Shown: positions 8,178-17,384, counted from the first letter of the stretch. The stretch: 64,000 nucleotides of DNA from Agreia sp. Leaf283 (GCF_001422485.1 NZ_LMNF01000001.1:317900-381899); one strand, 5' to 3'. A program made the numbers and translations. Notes: a model not told the origin generated them from the letters alone.

Positions 8178-9446
8178 ATGGCCAAGAACGACGCACGGTT
8201 TCCGTCCGTCGGCGCGAGCCATCACCTCGCTCCGGGAAACACGCCCGAGATGCCCGAGCTCGTGCCTTCCGGCTCGACCTCGGGCGCCCGCCTGAAACGC
8301 GCCACTGCGCTTCCGTTCGCCAAGCCCGCCGCCCCGCGTCGCCGCCGGCGCGCCGCGTGGGTCGTGCTCAGCATCGCCTTCTGGCTCGCCCTCGTCGCCG
8401 GGGGAACGTCGCTGATCGTCGCGGCCACCGGCTCGGGCGGATCGGACGATCCACCCGCGTCCGATCCCGATTCCCCATCCGACGCGTACCTGGCGGCCGT
8501 CGACGAGTTCCGCAGCACCTGGTCGGCGGAGGCGATCACCGGGCTCGGCGCGACCTCGATCGGCATCACGCTCGAGACGAAGTACGACGAGTTCTCGCAG
8601 ACGACGCGCGCCTACGATGCGCTGGCGCAGCAGTGCGCGGCGCTCGGCGGCACGCGCAGCCGGTTCGATGCTCTCGCCGGCGTACCGCCGCCGACGGCTC
8701 CCTCGCCGGCCCAGCGTTCGACCGACGAGTCCGTGAACGCCCGCGTCGACGAGGCGACCGCCTCCATCGCGCCCCTGCTCGCTGCGGCGAACGAGCTGCT
8801 CTCCGACGGCAGAACCCAGCTCGACACCCTCGACACCCTCTGCGATTCGCTCACGCGACTGCGGCCGATCGCCGACGCACGCGCATCGGAGACGACCGCC
8901 ACCGCCACACCGCTGATGGTTCCGCCCGGGGAGTCAGAGCAAGTCGTCACCACCAGCGGCACGGTCGAGTTCGCCTGCTCGGGCGATACTCCCTGCCAGC
9001 CGCTCGCGAGCCCCGCGCGCGAGAGCTACGGCGCGGCGATCAGCGCGGTGAACACCCGCTTCGACGACGCCGCAGCAGCTCTCTACTCAGATCACTGCCC
9101 CGTGGCCGCTCTCGCCGACTACTGCGTTCTCGCGGCCGATCTCTGGTCGAAGCGCTCCGCGGTCGACACCGAGTCGGCAGCCCGGTTCGCCAAGGAGACG
9201 CCGTTGAACGCCGGCGTTCCGCTGCCCGAGTACAGCGCCTGGCTCGAGACGACCGACGCCGAATTCGAGGCGGGCCAGTCCGCGCTCGACGACTGGCTGA
9301 CGGCCTACTCGGGCGGAACCGCCGCGCAGCCCGGCGACAGCGCGTTCGTCACGGTCGTGTCGGCGACCGCAGACACGGCCGAGAGCCGCTTCGCCCAGCT
9401 GCGCGACGCCGCGAGCGATGCCGCGAGCGTCGCTGCCGCAGGCTGA
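8178..9446 (+). CDS. Membrane-anchored extracellular protein of unknown function
   Basis: 422 residues. A basic cytoplasmic tail (KPAAPRRRRRAAW, about 50-62) precedes one membrane helix (VVLSIAFWLALVAGGTSLIV). The remaining ~340 residues lie outside: mostly helical, Ala-rich, with three Cys pairs likely forming disulfides (ACSGDTPC, DHCPVAALADYC, QQCAALGG...LDTLC). I recognise no family. GGAG precedes the ATG. It is divergent from the LAHTG surface protein, and both are exported, so they may share a surface role. It ends 1 bp before the convergent histidine-kinase gene. Confidence 0.78.
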   Translation: MAKNDARFPSVGASHHLAPGNTPEMPELVPSGSTSGARLKRATALPFAKPAAPRRRRRAAWVVLSIAFWLALVAGGTSLIVAATGSGGSDDPPASDPDSPSDAYLAAVDEFRSTWSAEAITGLGATSIGITLETKYDEFSQTTRAYDALAQQCAALGGTRSRFDALAGVPPPTAPSPAQRSTDESVNARVDEATASIAPLLAAANELLSDGRTQLDTLDTLCDSLTRLRPIADARASETTATATPLMVPPGESEQVVTTSGTVEFACSGDTPCQPLASPARESYGAAISAVNTRFDDAAAALYSDHCPVAALADYCVLAADLWSKRSAVDTESAARFAKETPLNAGVPLPEYSAWLETTDAEFEAGQSALDDWLTAYSGGTAAQPGDSAFVTVVSATADTAESRFAQLRDAASDAASVAAAG

Positions 9447-9447
9447 G

Positions 9448-10944
9448 TCAGCGGGCGGCCGCGCCCACCGCTCGCTTCGGCAGCGTGATGCGGAACGCGG
9501 TGGCACCGGGGCGCGACTCGACCTCGACGCCCCCGCCGTGCGCATCCACCACGGCCCGCACGATCGCGAGACCGAGCCCGGTGGAGGTCGAACCGGCCTG
9601 CCGGAATCTCGACACGTCGCCGCGCACGAACCGCTCGAACAGGGTCTCCACCAGCACGGGATCGATGCCGGGACCATCGTCGGACACGGTGATGATCGCG
9701 CTCGGAACCCCGGATGCGTCGACGCCGGACGCGAGCGCCACGGTCACCTCGGTGCCGGCGGGCGTGTGCACCCGCGCATTCGCGAGCAGGTTCGACACCA
9801 CCTGGTACAGCCGAGGTCCGTCGCCGGAGACCTCGATGGGCTCCTCGGGCAGGTCGAGCACCCACTCGTGGTCGCCTGCCGCGACGTGGGCGTCGCTCAC
9901 GGCGTCGACGAGCACGCGGGTGAGGTCGACCGGAGCCTTCTCGATCGACGGCCCCTCGTCGAGACGGGCGAGCAGCAGCAGGTCCTCGACGAGGCTCGTC
10001 ATGCGCGTGGCCTCCGACTCGATGCGTCCGAGCGAGTGCGTCACGTCGGGGGGCAGGTCGAAGTCGCCGCGCCGGGTCAGCTCCGCATAGCCGCGGATCG
10101 AGGCGAGGGGCGTGCGCAGCTCGTGGCTGGCGTCGGCCACGAACTGGCGCACCTTGTTCTCGCTCGCCTGCCGCGACGTCAGCGCGGAGGCCACGTGTCC
10201 GAGCAGCTTGTTGAGCGAGGCCCCCACCCTGCCCACCTCTGTGCGCGGATCGGTGTCGGCATCCGGAACGCGCTCGGCGAGCGCCACGTCGCCCCGGTCG
10301 AGCTGGAGTCGGGTGACGCGGGTCGCCGTGGCGACGACGCGATCGAGCGGCCGCAGAGCGAGGCGGATGAGCACGGTTCCGAGCAGCGCGGCCACCACGA
10401 GGCCGCCGATCGTCACGAGAACGGTCACGATCACGAGCTGCGTGACCGTCGCGGTGACATCGGCGAGGGGAAGACCCACGACGATGCCGTTGCCCGATTC
10501 GGAGCGATCGAACGCCACCCGGTAGTCGCCGAGCGACCCGCCCAGGTTCACGGTCTGGGGCTGGTCGGTCGCGGTGAGCGAGGAGAGGGTGTCGAGCTGC
10601 TCGGTCGTGAGCTGCTGCAGCACCCCGGCGGAGTCGACGATCGCGGCGCGGTCCACGACTCCCCCGAGGCTGAAGCCGCCGAGGGTTCCTGCGGCCTGCC
10701 CGGGGCCTCCCACGAAGGCGGGGTCTCCGGAGGATCCGGTGCTGCCCGAGCTCGGGGAGTCGGGCCGCGGCCCGTCGATCGACATGAGCGACCTGTCCGT
10801 GGCCGTCTTCAGCTGAGCGTCGAGCCGCGCGAGCAGGAACCCGTTGAGGGCCAGCGACGAGACGACGCCGATGATCAGTCCGACCAGGGCGATCAGGGCG
10901 AGGACGCTCAGGATGAGCCGGTTGCGCAGGGTCATGGATCGCAC
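9448..10944 (-). CDS. Two-component sensor histidine kinase
   Basis: 498 residues from the GTG at 10944; an ATG three codons later is also possible. Order: membrane helix 1 (LILSVLALIALVGLIIGVVS), a ~130-residue extracellular sensor rich in Gly/Ser/Pro, membrane helix 2 (VTQLVIVTVLVTIGGLVVAA), HAMP, and HisKA with the phospho-accepting His in FVADASHELRTPLASIRGY. The HATPase domain shows N box NLLANARVHTP, DDGPGID and TGLGLAI. It pairs with the response regulator encoded 20 bp upstream. The divergent MacB-like exporter suggests it senses an envelope-active compound; that is inference. Confidence 0.95.
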   Translation of the reverse strand: MRSMTLRNRLILSVLALIALVGLIIGVVSSLALNGFLLARLDAQLKTATDRSLMSIDGPRPDSPSSGSTGSSGDPAFVGGPGQAAGTLGGFSLGGVVDRAAIVDSAGVLQQLTTEQLDTLSSLTATDQPQTVNLGGSLGDYRVAFDRSESGNGIVVGLPLADVTATVTQLVIVTVLVTIGGLVVAALLGTVLIRLALRPLDRVVATATRVTRLQLDRGDVALAERVPDADTDPRTEVGRVGASLNKLLGHVASALTSRQASENKVRQFVADASHELRTPLASIRGYAELTRRGDFDLPPDVTHSLGRIESEATRMTSLVEDLLLLARLDEGPSIEKAPVDLTRVLVDAVSDAHVAAGDHEWVLDLPEEPIEVSGDGPRLYQVVSNLLANARVHTPAGTEVTVALASGVDASGVPSAIITVSDDGPGIDPVLVETLFERFVRGDVSRFRQAGSTSTGLGLAIVRAVVDAHGGGVEVESRPGATAFRITLPKRAVGAAAR

Positions 10945-10964
10945 GGATGAAGGCCGGTCGGCGC

Positions 10965-11705
10965 TCAGGCCGCTTTGAGGATGTAGCCGGCGCCGCGCAC
11001 GGTGTGGATCATCTGCGGGCGTCCGGCATCCACCTTCTTGCGCAGGTATGAGATGTAGATCTCGACCACGCTGGAGCGACCACCGAAGTCGTAGCTCCAG
11101 ACCCGGTCGAGGATCTGCGCCTTCGACAGAACCCGGCGGGGGTTGCGCATCAGAAACCTCAGCAGCTCGAACTCGGTGGCCGTGAGCTCGATGGGGTCGC
11201 CGCCGCGGTGCACCTCGTGGCTGTCCTCGTTCAGCACGAGGTCGCCGATCGAGACCTCCGGGTCGAACGCGTCGGTGAGCGTCAGGGTCGAACGACGGAT
11301 GAGCCCGCGCAGGCGGGCCACCAGCTCTTCGAGGCTGAACGGCTTGGTCACGTAGTCGTCGCCGCCCGCGGTGAGGCCGGCGATGCGGTCGTCGAGCGCG
11401 TCCTTGGCGGTGAGGAACAGCACGGGCGTCTCCTGCCCGTCGGCGCGCAGGCGCTGCAGCACGGCGAGGCCGTCGATGTCGGGCAGCATGATGTCGAGCA
11501 CGATCACGTCGGGCTTGAACTCACGGGCGATGCGGAGAGCGGTCTGCCCGTCGCCCGCCGTGCGGATCTCCCACCCCTCGTAGCGCAGGGCCATCTGCAG
11601 CAGGTCGGTGAGCGTGGCCTCGTCATCGACGACGAGGGCGCGCACGGGCGAGCCGTCGGCCCGGGTGATCTTGGGGCGGGAGGAGGAAGCGTGGGTCTCG
11701 GTCAC
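10965..11705 (-). CDS. OmpR/PhoB-family response regulator
   Basis: 246 residues from the GTG at 11705. The receiver domain has the acidic pair VVDDE, the phosphorylated Asp in VIVLDIMLP and the Lys in DYVTKPFS. The winged-helix domain has LTATEFELLRFLMRNPRRVL and VEIYISYLRKKVD, RTVRGAGYIL-like at the end. GTG is preferred because a GATACT -10-like box (11714-11719) lies 8 nt upstream, so the mRNA would be leaderless; a TTG three codons earlier is less likely. It is cotranscribed with the kinase and probably binds the direct repeats at 11731-11745 and 11800-11814. Confidence 0.95.
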   Translation of the reverse strand: MTETHASSSRPKITRADGSPVRALVVDDEATLTDLLQMALRYEGWEIRTAGDGQTALRIAREFKPDVIVLDIMLPDIDGLAVLQRLRADGQETPVLFLTAKDALDDRIAGLTAGGDDYVTKPFSLEELVARLRGLIRRSTLTLTDAFDPEVSIGDLVLNEDSHEVHRGGDPIELTATEFELLRFLMRNPRRVLSKAQILDRVWSYDFGGRSSVVEIYISYLRKKVDAGRPQMIHTVRGAGYILKAA

Positions 11706-11730
11706 AAGCCCCAAGTATCGACCCGGTTCC

Positions 11731-11814
11731 TATGCGGATTCTATGAATCGGGCTGCGATCGGCTGTGGACATCGGAAGCCCTCCCGCTCTTACGTGATTC
11801 ATAGCCTCGTCATA
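11731..11814. promoter_or_regulatory. Divergent response-regulator boxes (two CATA-N7-CATA direct repeats)
   Basis: On the minus strand CATA-N7-CATA at 11731-11745 precedes the regulator's GATACT box. On the plus strand CATA-N7-CATA at 11800-11814 precedes a TACCGT box (11837-11842) of the exporter operon. Repeat spacing is 11 bp in both, about one helical turn, as expected for tandem OmpR-family dimers. The 8-mer TATGAATC at 11742 is also inverted at 11796. The boxes are seen; binding is inferred. Confidence 0.65.
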
Positions 11815-11888
11815 AGCCTCGCCGGGGCGGCGTCCCTACCGTGTGACCGCGGATCACCCGCACCGACACCGCCTTCCCAAGGAGCCCC

Positions 11889-13388
11889 ATGTTCATCACC
11901 TACCTCCGGCGAGAACTCGTCAACAGACGAAAGCAGACCATCATCATCGCCGTCGGCATGGCCCTCGCCATCGCCCTCGTCATCATCGTCAATTCCGTCG
12001 CGGCCGGCGTCAAAGACGCCCAGACCTCTGTTCTCGGCAGCGTCTACGGGGTCGGAACAGACATCACCGTCTCCAAGGCCGCAGCGGCCCCGGGCGCGGA
12101 CGGCACCGGAGGGCCCGGCCAGCGCTTCGACTTCGGCGCCGACGCGGGCTCGACGACAGACGGATCGACGGCCGTCGCGACCTCGCGCCTGACGGCGGGC
12201 ATGGGCACGTCGACGTTCGACGCGACGGCCCTCGACACCGTCACCGCCGAGAACGGCGTCTCCGAGGCCGCCGGCGTGCTGACGCTCACGAACACCACCT
12301 TCGACGGCGAGCTGCCCGACTTCAGCCAGATGCCGCAGGGCGCCGCTCCGGGCGAGGCGGCCGAGGGCACAGCCCCGACCGGCGGGGCGGACGGCGCGGG
12401 CGGCTCCTCGTTCAACGTCGATTCGTTCACGGTGCTGGGTCTCGACCCCGCGGCATCCGCTGTCGGCCCCCTCTCGGCCGTGACGCTGACAGACGGCCGC
12501 ACCCTCGCATCCGGCGACACCGGCACTTTCGTGGCCGTGCTCGACAGCGCCTACGCGACGACGGCCGAGCTCGCCGTCGGCGGCACGATCGACATCGGCG
12601 GCACGTCGTTCGAGATCGTCGGCCTCGTCGAGTCGTCGAGCGGCGACGCGTCGACCGCATCGAACGTGTACATCCCCCTCGACGTGGCGCAGAGCCTGAG
12701 CGGCGAAGACGGCATGATCTCGAGCATCTACGTGCAGGCCGCTTCCGCCGACGACATCGCGTCGCTCAAGACCTCGCTCGAGTCGGCGCTGCCCGACAAT
12801 ACGGTGAGCACCCAGTCCGACCTCGCGTCGAGCGTGTCGGGTTCGCTGTCGACGGCGTCGACCCTCGTCGGCAACCTCGGCACCTGGCTGTCGGTCATCG
12901 TGCTCGCCGCCGCGTTCCTGATCGCGATCCTCTTCACCATCTCGGGAGTCACGCGCCGCACCCGCGAGTTCGGAACGCTGAAGGCGATCGGCTGGAGCAA
13001 CCGGCGCATCGTCGGCCAGGTCGCCGGGGAGTCGCTCGTGCAGGGGCTCATCGGTGGCGTCGCAGGCATCGCGATCGGACTCGTGGGGGTGGTCGTGGTG
13101 AACCTCGTGGCCCCGACCCTCAGCGCGACGGCGTCGACCCAGACGGCCGGCGGGCTTGCGGCACCGGACGGCGCGGCAGCCGGCGGGCCCGGCATGGGCG
13201 GCGGCGGCTTCGGTCAGGCGGCGCAGGCCGCAACGACCTCCGACGTGGTGCTCAACGCGCCCGTCACGGTGTCGGTCATTGTGATCGCGGTGGGGCTCGC
13301 CGTGGTCGGCGGCCTGCTCGCCGGCGCCATCGGCGGCTGGAGGGCATCGCGCCTCCGGCCGGCCGAGGCGCTGCGCGCCGTCGCCTGA
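11889..13388 (+). CDS. MacB/FtsX-type ABC transporter permease
   Basis: 499 residues. An N-terminal helix (TIIIAVGMALAIALVIIVNS) is followed by a ~270-residue extracellular MacB-type periplasmic core domain (SVYGVGTDITVSK...; a Gly/Ala-rich insertion near 145-170), then three helices of the FtsX domain: LSVIVLAAAFLIAILFTISG, the signature TRRTREFGTLKAIGWSNRRI loop, and the final VSVIVIAVGLAVVGGLLAG. It works with the ATPase encoded next. Such transporters move lipids, peptides or act as mechanotransmitters rather than classic importers. Divergent from the two-component pair that probably controls it. Confidence 0.93.
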   Translation: MFITYLRRELVNRRKQTIIIAVGMALAIALVIIVNSVAAGVKDAQTSVLGSVYGVGTDITVSKAAAAPGADGTGGPGQRFDFGADAGSTTDGSTAVATSRLTAGMGTSTFDATALDTVTAENGVSEAAGVLTLTNTTFDGELPDFSQMPQGAAPGEAAEGTAPTGGADGAGGSSFNVDSFTVLGLDPAASAVGPLSAVTLTDGRTLASGDTGTFVAVLDSAYATTAELAVGGTIDIGGTSFEIVGLVESSSGDASTASNVYIPLDVAQSLSGEDGMISSIYVQAASADDIASLKTSLESALPDNTVSTQSDLASSVSGSLSTASTLVGNLGTWLSVIVLAAAFLIAILFTISGVTRRTREFGTLKAIGWSNRRIVGQVAGESLVQGLIGGVAGIAIGLVGVVVVNLVAPTLSATASTQTAGGLAAPDGAAAGGPGMGGGGFGQAAQAATTSDVVLNAPVTVSVIVIAVGLAVVGGLLAGAIGGWRASRLRPAEALRAVA

Positions 13389-13398
13389 TCATCCACCC

Positions 13399-13458
13399 AC
13401 CCGCGTATCCCCCACCCGCGCATCCATTACCCGCGCATCCATTACTCGCGCATTCATG
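13399..13458 (+). repeat. Four tandem 15-bp repeats between exporter genes
   Basis: Four copies of a unit close to ACCCGCGCATCCATT start at 13399, 13414, 13429 and 13444. Copies 2 and 3 are identical. They fill the spacer between the permease stop and the ATPase ribosome-binding site; the last copy's ATT(C)ATG lies just before AAGGAG. Confidence 0.85.
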
Positions 13459-13470
13459 AAGGAGCGACAC

Positions 13471-14139
13471 ATGTACCAACTCACCGACGTCACGAAGAGC
13501 TACACGAAGTCGAAGCACACCGTCACCGCGCTCAAGGGCGTCACCCTCACCATTCCGAGCGGCCAGATGGTCGCCATCCAGGGCCCGACGGGCGGAGGCA
13601 AGTCGACGCTGCTGCAGATGCTCGGCGCACTGGATAGACCCACATCGGGCCAGGTGATGCTCGGAGACTCGACGCTGTCGAAGCTCGGAGACACGAAGCT
13701 TGCCCACATCCGGGCCAAGGAGATCGGCTTCGTCTTCCAGGGCTTCAACCTGATTCCCACCCTCTCCGCACGCGAGAACGTCGAGACTGCGCTCGCGCCC
13801 CTGGGGCTCTCCAACGCCGAACGCACCTCGCGGGCATCGACGGCCCTGCAATCGGTGGGGCTCGGCGAGCGCATGCTGCACCTGCCCGCAGAGCTGTCGG
13901 GCGGTCAGCAGCAGCGGGTCGCGATCGCGCGGGCGATCGTGAAGGACCCCGAGGTGCTGCTGGCCGACGAGCCCACGGGAAGCCTCGACGAGGAGACGCG
14001 CGACGAGATCATGGAGCTGCTCGAGGGCATCTGGCGCGAGAAGCAGCTGACGCTGATCATCGTCACGCACGACTCCGCGGTCGCGAAGCGCGCCGAGCGC
14101 CGCCTGCACATCAAGGGCGGCACGGTGAAGGAGCTGTAG
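13471..14139 (+). CDS. ABC transporter ATP-binding protein (MacB/LolD type)
   Basis: 222 residues, normal for the family. Walker [11 protein letters not shown]-loop FVFQGFN, signature LSGGQQQRV, Walker [10 protein letters not shown] and H-switch IIVTHDS are all intact. The start [11 protein letters not shown] is chosen because AAGGAG lies 6 nt upstream; an ATG five codons earlier overlaps that site. It powers the permease encoded upstream, after a 82-bp spacer containing four tandem 15-bp repeats. Confidence 0.95.
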   Translation: MYQLTDVTKSYTKSKHTVTALKGVTLTIPSGQMVAIQGPTGGGKSTLLQMLGALDRPTSGQVMLGDSTLSKLGDTKLAHIRAKEIGFVFQGFNLIPTLSARENVETALAPLGLSNAERTSRASTALQSVGLGERMLHLPAELSGGQQQRVAIARAIVKDPEVLLADEPTGSLDEETRDEIMELLEGIWREKQLTLIIVTHDSAVAKRAERRLHIKGGTVKEL

Positions 14140-14141
14140 CG

Positions 14142-14261
14142 CCGTTCCCTGAGCTTGTCGAAGGGCCGTTCCCTGAGCCTGTCGAAGATCCGTTCCCTGA
14201 GCCTGTCGAAGATCCGTTCCCTGAGCTTGTCGAAGGGCCCCTTCGACAAGCTCAGGGAGCG
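14142..14261. repeat. Cluster of five dispersed palindromic repeat elements
   Basis: Four direct copies of the TTCCCTGAGCCTGTCGAAGG element in tandem, then one inverted copy. The last direct and the inverted copy form a perfect hairpin (about 14218-14261). The cluster lies between the convergent ABC ATPase and epimerase genes and may work as a bidirectional terminator. Confidence 0.85.
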
Positions 14262-14269
14262 GGGGGGCG

Positions 14270-15109
14270 TCAGTCGCGCCAGCTGTGCTTCGGGTCGTAG
14301 CCGAGCAGGCGACGGGCCTTGTCGATCGAGAGCAGCGTCTTCGTGTTGTCGAGGTCGCCCCGGGTCTCGACCCCGGGGAAGACCTCGGCGACGAGCTCCG
14401 CGTTCGGGCGGCTCATCACCGTGTCGGCCGCCGCGATGATGAAGCGATCGAACCCGGTGTGCTGCCACTCGAGCGCCTTCAGCACGGCCTGGGCCCCGTC
14501 GCGCGCGTCGATGTAGCCCCAGAGGTTCCACTTGCGCTTCAGCGCATCCGAGTCGAACGACGGGAACTCCGCGTAGTCGGACACGTGCATCACGTTCGAG
14601 AAGCGCAAGGCCACGATCTTCAGCTCGGGGTTCCACCTCGTGAGCTCGATCGCCATCGTCTCCTCGAGGTGCTTCACGAGCGAGTAGGTGCTCTCGGGCC
14701 GGGCCGGGTACTCCTCGTCGACCGGGATGTAGGGCGGCGGCACGTCGAAGGGCAGGCCGAGCACCGTCTCGCTCGACGCGTAGACGATGTTCGTGATGCC
14801 GGCCCGCTCCGCGGCCTTGAACACGTGGTAGGTGCCGAGCATGTTGTTCTCGAAGGTCACGACATCGCTCCGCATGCCCGGGGCCGGAATCGCGGCGAGG
14901 TGCACGATCGCGTCGAAGCCGTCGGGTCCGTCGTCGATGCTGTGGAACGCATCCACCACGTCGCCGTAGTTCGCGAGGTCGAGCCGTACGAAGCCCGACC
15001 CCCGCTCGCCGACGACGTCGAAGTTGGTCACGGTGTGGCCTTCGGAACGCAGGTACGACAGCACAACGCTGCCGAGCTTTCCAGAACCACCGGTCAGGGC
15101 AATACGCAT
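14270..15109 (-). CDS. NAD(P)-dependent epimerase/dehydratase
   Basis: 279 residues of the extended SDR family. N-terminal nucleotide-binding motif [11 protein letters not shown], then [11 protein letters not shown], the catalytic YASSET...YSLVKHLEE (Tyr-x3-Lys). The substrate-binding region carries ALRFSNVMH, and C-terminal [20 protein letters not shown] resembles sugar-nucleotide epimerases. The start at 15109 has GGAG 6 nt upstream and begins exactly at the Rossmann strand MRIALTGG. The substrate is not clear; UDP-sugar or uronate are possible. It is divergent from the YqaJ-type nuclease. Confidence 0.9.
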   Translation of the reverse strand: MRIALTGGSGKLGSVVLSYLRSEGHTVTNFDVVGERGSGFVRLDLANYGDVVDAFHSIDDGPDGFDAIVHLAAIPAPGMRSDVVTFENNMLGTYHVFKAAERAGITNIVYASSETVLGLPFDVPPPYIPVDEEYPARPESTYSLVKHLEETMAIELTRWNPELKIVALRFSNVMHVSDYAEFPSFDSDALKRKWNLWGYIDARDGAQAVLKALEWQHTGFDRFIIAAADTVMSRPNAELVAEVFPGVETRGDLDNTKTLLSIDKARRLLGYDPKHSWRD

Positions 15110-15207
15110 TGAAACTCCATTGTCATGAGGCGGGCGCGAGGCGGTCATCCGGTCGATGCCGAGCGCGTCCCCCCAGTCTGTCACCGGTCGTGAGCGAGAA
15201 TAAGCAG

Positions 15208-15837
15208 GTGACTCTTCAGCCCATGCTCTCCTTCCCCTGGGAAGACGAGCAGAGGCCAGCCCGCCCCGCGCACCTCGACCGGCTCGTCGCCGACGGCACG
15301 AACCGGGTCGAGTGGCTGCGCGCACGCAGCCGCGGGGTCACCGCCACCGACGTCGCCCGCCTCACAGGGCCGCAGAACCTCGAGTCGGTCGCCTACGACA
15401 AGATCAACGGCACGGGCTTCGGGGGCAACATCTTCACCGAGCACGGCAGGGATCGCGAGCCGCACATCGCGCGCTACGTTCGAGCCATGTACGGCGTGCT
15501 GCCGAGTTCGTCGCTGTTCCACGCCGAGGGCGAGAAGCGGCATCTCGCGACGCCCGACGGTGTGGCGGTCACGAAGCACGGCACGGTCGAACTCGCCGAG
15601 ATCAAGACCACGAACAAGGCCTGGCGATCCATTCCGCGGCACTACCTGCGGCAGGTCTGGTGGCAGCAGTACGTTCTCGGCGCCGAACGAACCATCGTCG
15701 TGTGGGAGCAGCACGACAACTTCCTTCCCGTCGACCCCGAACCGCAGAGCCGTTGGGTCGACCGCGACGAGAACGAGATCGCGCGCCTCGTGAGCCTCGC
15801 CGACAAACTGCTCGCGCTCATCCAGCCCGGCCGATGA
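15208..15837 (+). CDS. YqaJ/lambda-exonuclease-type nuclease domain protein
   Basis: About 209 residues from the GTG at 15208; GTG at 15190 and ATG at 15223 are alternatives. It has the PD-(D/E)XK fold signatures of YqaJ recombinases: GVTATDVARLTG, TEHGRDREPHIARY, then ATPDGVAV (catalytic Asp) and ELAEIKTTN (catalytic E-x-K), with QVWWQQYVLGAERTIVVW downstream. In phages such enzymes resect DNA for recombination; here the gene is chromosomal with no phage genes nearby. Its stop overlaps the hydrolase start (ATGA), so the two are cotranslated. Confidence 0.85.
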   Translation: MTLQPMLSFPWEDEQRPARPAHLDRLVADGTNRVEWLRARSRGVTATDVARLTGPQNLESVAYDKINGTGFGGNIFTEHGRDREPHIARYVRAMYGVLPSSSLFHAEGEKRHLATPDGVAVTKHGTVELAEIKTTNKAWRSIPRHYLRQVWWQQYVLGAERTIVVWEQHDNFLPVDPEPQSRWVDRDENEIARLVSLADKLLALIQPGR

Positions 15838-16592
15838 CCGTCGTCCTGCTGCACGGCCTGGGCGGCGAGAGCTCCCAGCCGCTCAGCCTGTTCGGCCCGG
15901 TGATCCCGCCCGCGATCACCGTCGTGGCACCCGACGTCAGGGCGCACGGCAGCAGCTCGGTCGTGGGATCGGCGGCCGACTTCTCGCTGGCGAACCTCGC
16001 CGACGAGGTGGCCCTGGCACTCCTGGTGGCCGGCCACGCCGCCACGCCGCTGACCCTCATCGGCATCTCCATGGGAGCCGCGATCGCTCTCCGGCTCGCG
16101 CTCGACGAGCGCCTCGACGTGCGCGAGGCCGTCTTCGTGCGACCGGCCTTCACCGACAGCGGGCTTCCGCCCAACCTCAGACCCTTTCCCGTGATCGCAC
16201 AGCTGCTGGCCGACCATGGCGCCGTCGAGGGCGAGCGACGCTTCACGAGCGGCGCGGTGTTCGCGCGTGCCGCCGCGGAGTCCCCCGTCGGCGCCGACGC
16301 CTTGCTTCAGCAGTTCCGCAGTCCGCTCGCCGTGGAGCGCTCGAGGAGACTCGTCGAGATCCCCCGCAACCGCGCCTGGTCCCACGCATCCGAGCTCGCC
16401 GCCGTGACCGCCCGCACGGCCGTGGTCGCCGCGATCGGCGACCCCGTGCATCCGGTCGCCGTCGCCCGCCGCTGGGCCGAGCTGCTGCCCGACCCGGACT
16501 ACACGGAAGTGCCGTCGCGCGACGCGGGCTACGGAGCGCAGGTGGCGGCGATCCGCCGCAGCGTCACCGCATTTCTGGGGTGGGGCGCGTAG
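15834..16592 (+). CDS. Alpha/beta hydrolase
   Basis: 252 residues. MTVVLLHGLGGESSQ has the oxyanion HG motif, LIGISMGAAIALRLA the nucleophile elbow (G-x-S-x-G), and ...VVAAIGDPVHPVA carries a late Asp. A late His is not obvious where the family normally has one: the C-terminal DYTEVPSRDAGYGAQV holds none, so activity is uncertain. The ATG overlaps the TGA of the upstream nuclease. The 3' end overlaps the convergent DUF998 gene by 29 bp. Substrate unknown. Confidence 0.85.
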   Translation: MTVVLLHGLGGESSQPLSLFGPVIPPAITVVAPDVRAHGSSSVVGSAADFSLANLADEVALALLVAGHAATPLTLIGISMGAAIALRLALDERLDVREAVFVRPAFTDSGLPPNLRPFPVIAQLLADHGAVEGERRFTSGAVFARAAAESPVGADALLQQFRSPLAVERSRRLVEIPRNRAWSHASELAAVTARTAVVAAIGDPVHPVAVARRWAELLPDPDYTEVPSRDAGYGAQVAAIRRSVTAFLGWGA

Positions 16593-17196
16593 CGCCGAGC
16601 AGAGCCAGGGCGAGCACGGCCAGCCAGAGCAGGGCCACGGTCGTGGCGACGAACTCGAGAATGCCGCCGAGGTCGACCATGAAACGGGCCAGAGACAGGA
16701 TGCCGCCGGTTCCGGCGACGACGGCGACCACGACGGCGGAGATCCACGAGAGTCGGGCCAGGCCCGGGTGGTCCTTCGCCGTCGCCACCTGAAGCATCGC
16801 GACGCAGGCCGCGGCGAATCCGAGCACGGCGATGCTCGTGTGGATGAGGTCCTGCCAGGTGAACGACGAACCGACGGGCAGGGGGCATCCGCTCGTGCAG
16901 GTCACCTGCGAGGCCACCGCGAACGAGACGCCGGCGACGACCAATGACACCGAGGGAGTCCAGACCGCGAGGACGCGCAGCCGCGAGCGTAGGTGGCGCG
17001 CGGCGACGGCCACGACCACAGCGGCCGAGGCGATGAGAAGGAGGGCCCAGCGGAACGCCCACGCGGTGGGTTCGCCGTCGGCCCCGAGTTCGCTCACGTA
17101 GACGAAACGGTTCGCGGCGACGCGCGCTCCCCACAACAGGGCGAGCCCGATGAGAACGGCTGTGGCAGCGATCGGAAGGAGGATTCGGACTGTCAC
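16564..17196 (-). CDS. DUF998-family membrane protein
   Basis: About 210 residues from the GTG at 17196, chosen because the protein then begins right before its first helix (VRILLPIAATAVLIGLALLW). Six hydrophobic segments follow. The conserved DUF998 features are visible: a Cys pair in VTCTSGCPLP, the GSSFTWQDLIHTSIAVLGFA block, and LARLSWISAVVVAVVAGTGG. Function is unknown for the family. Convergent and overlapping with the hydrolase gene. Confidence 0.8.
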   Translation of the reverse strand: MTVRILLPIAATAVLIGLALLWGARVAANRFVYVSELGADGEPTAWAFRWALLLIASAAVVVAVAARHLRSRLRVLAVWTPSVSLVVAGVSFAVASQVTCTSGCPLPVGSSFTWQDLIHTSIAVLGFAAACVAMLQVATAKDHPGLARLSWISAVVVAVVAGTGGILSLARFMVDLGGILEFVATTVALLWLAVLALALLGATRPTPEMR

Positions 17197-17384
17197 GATA
17201 TGCGAATGGTACCGGGGGTGCCTTTTGTTTGCTTCCAAGGAACACCGTCGTAACACCGGTGAATCATTCGACCGATTGACTGGAGCCTGCGGGAAGCCCG
17301 AACGACCCTCACGCTCGATGGACTCAGTATTCCCATCGAGAATCCCTCACGGGATGCCCAGAACCCGTCGATGAAAGGCCAGCA

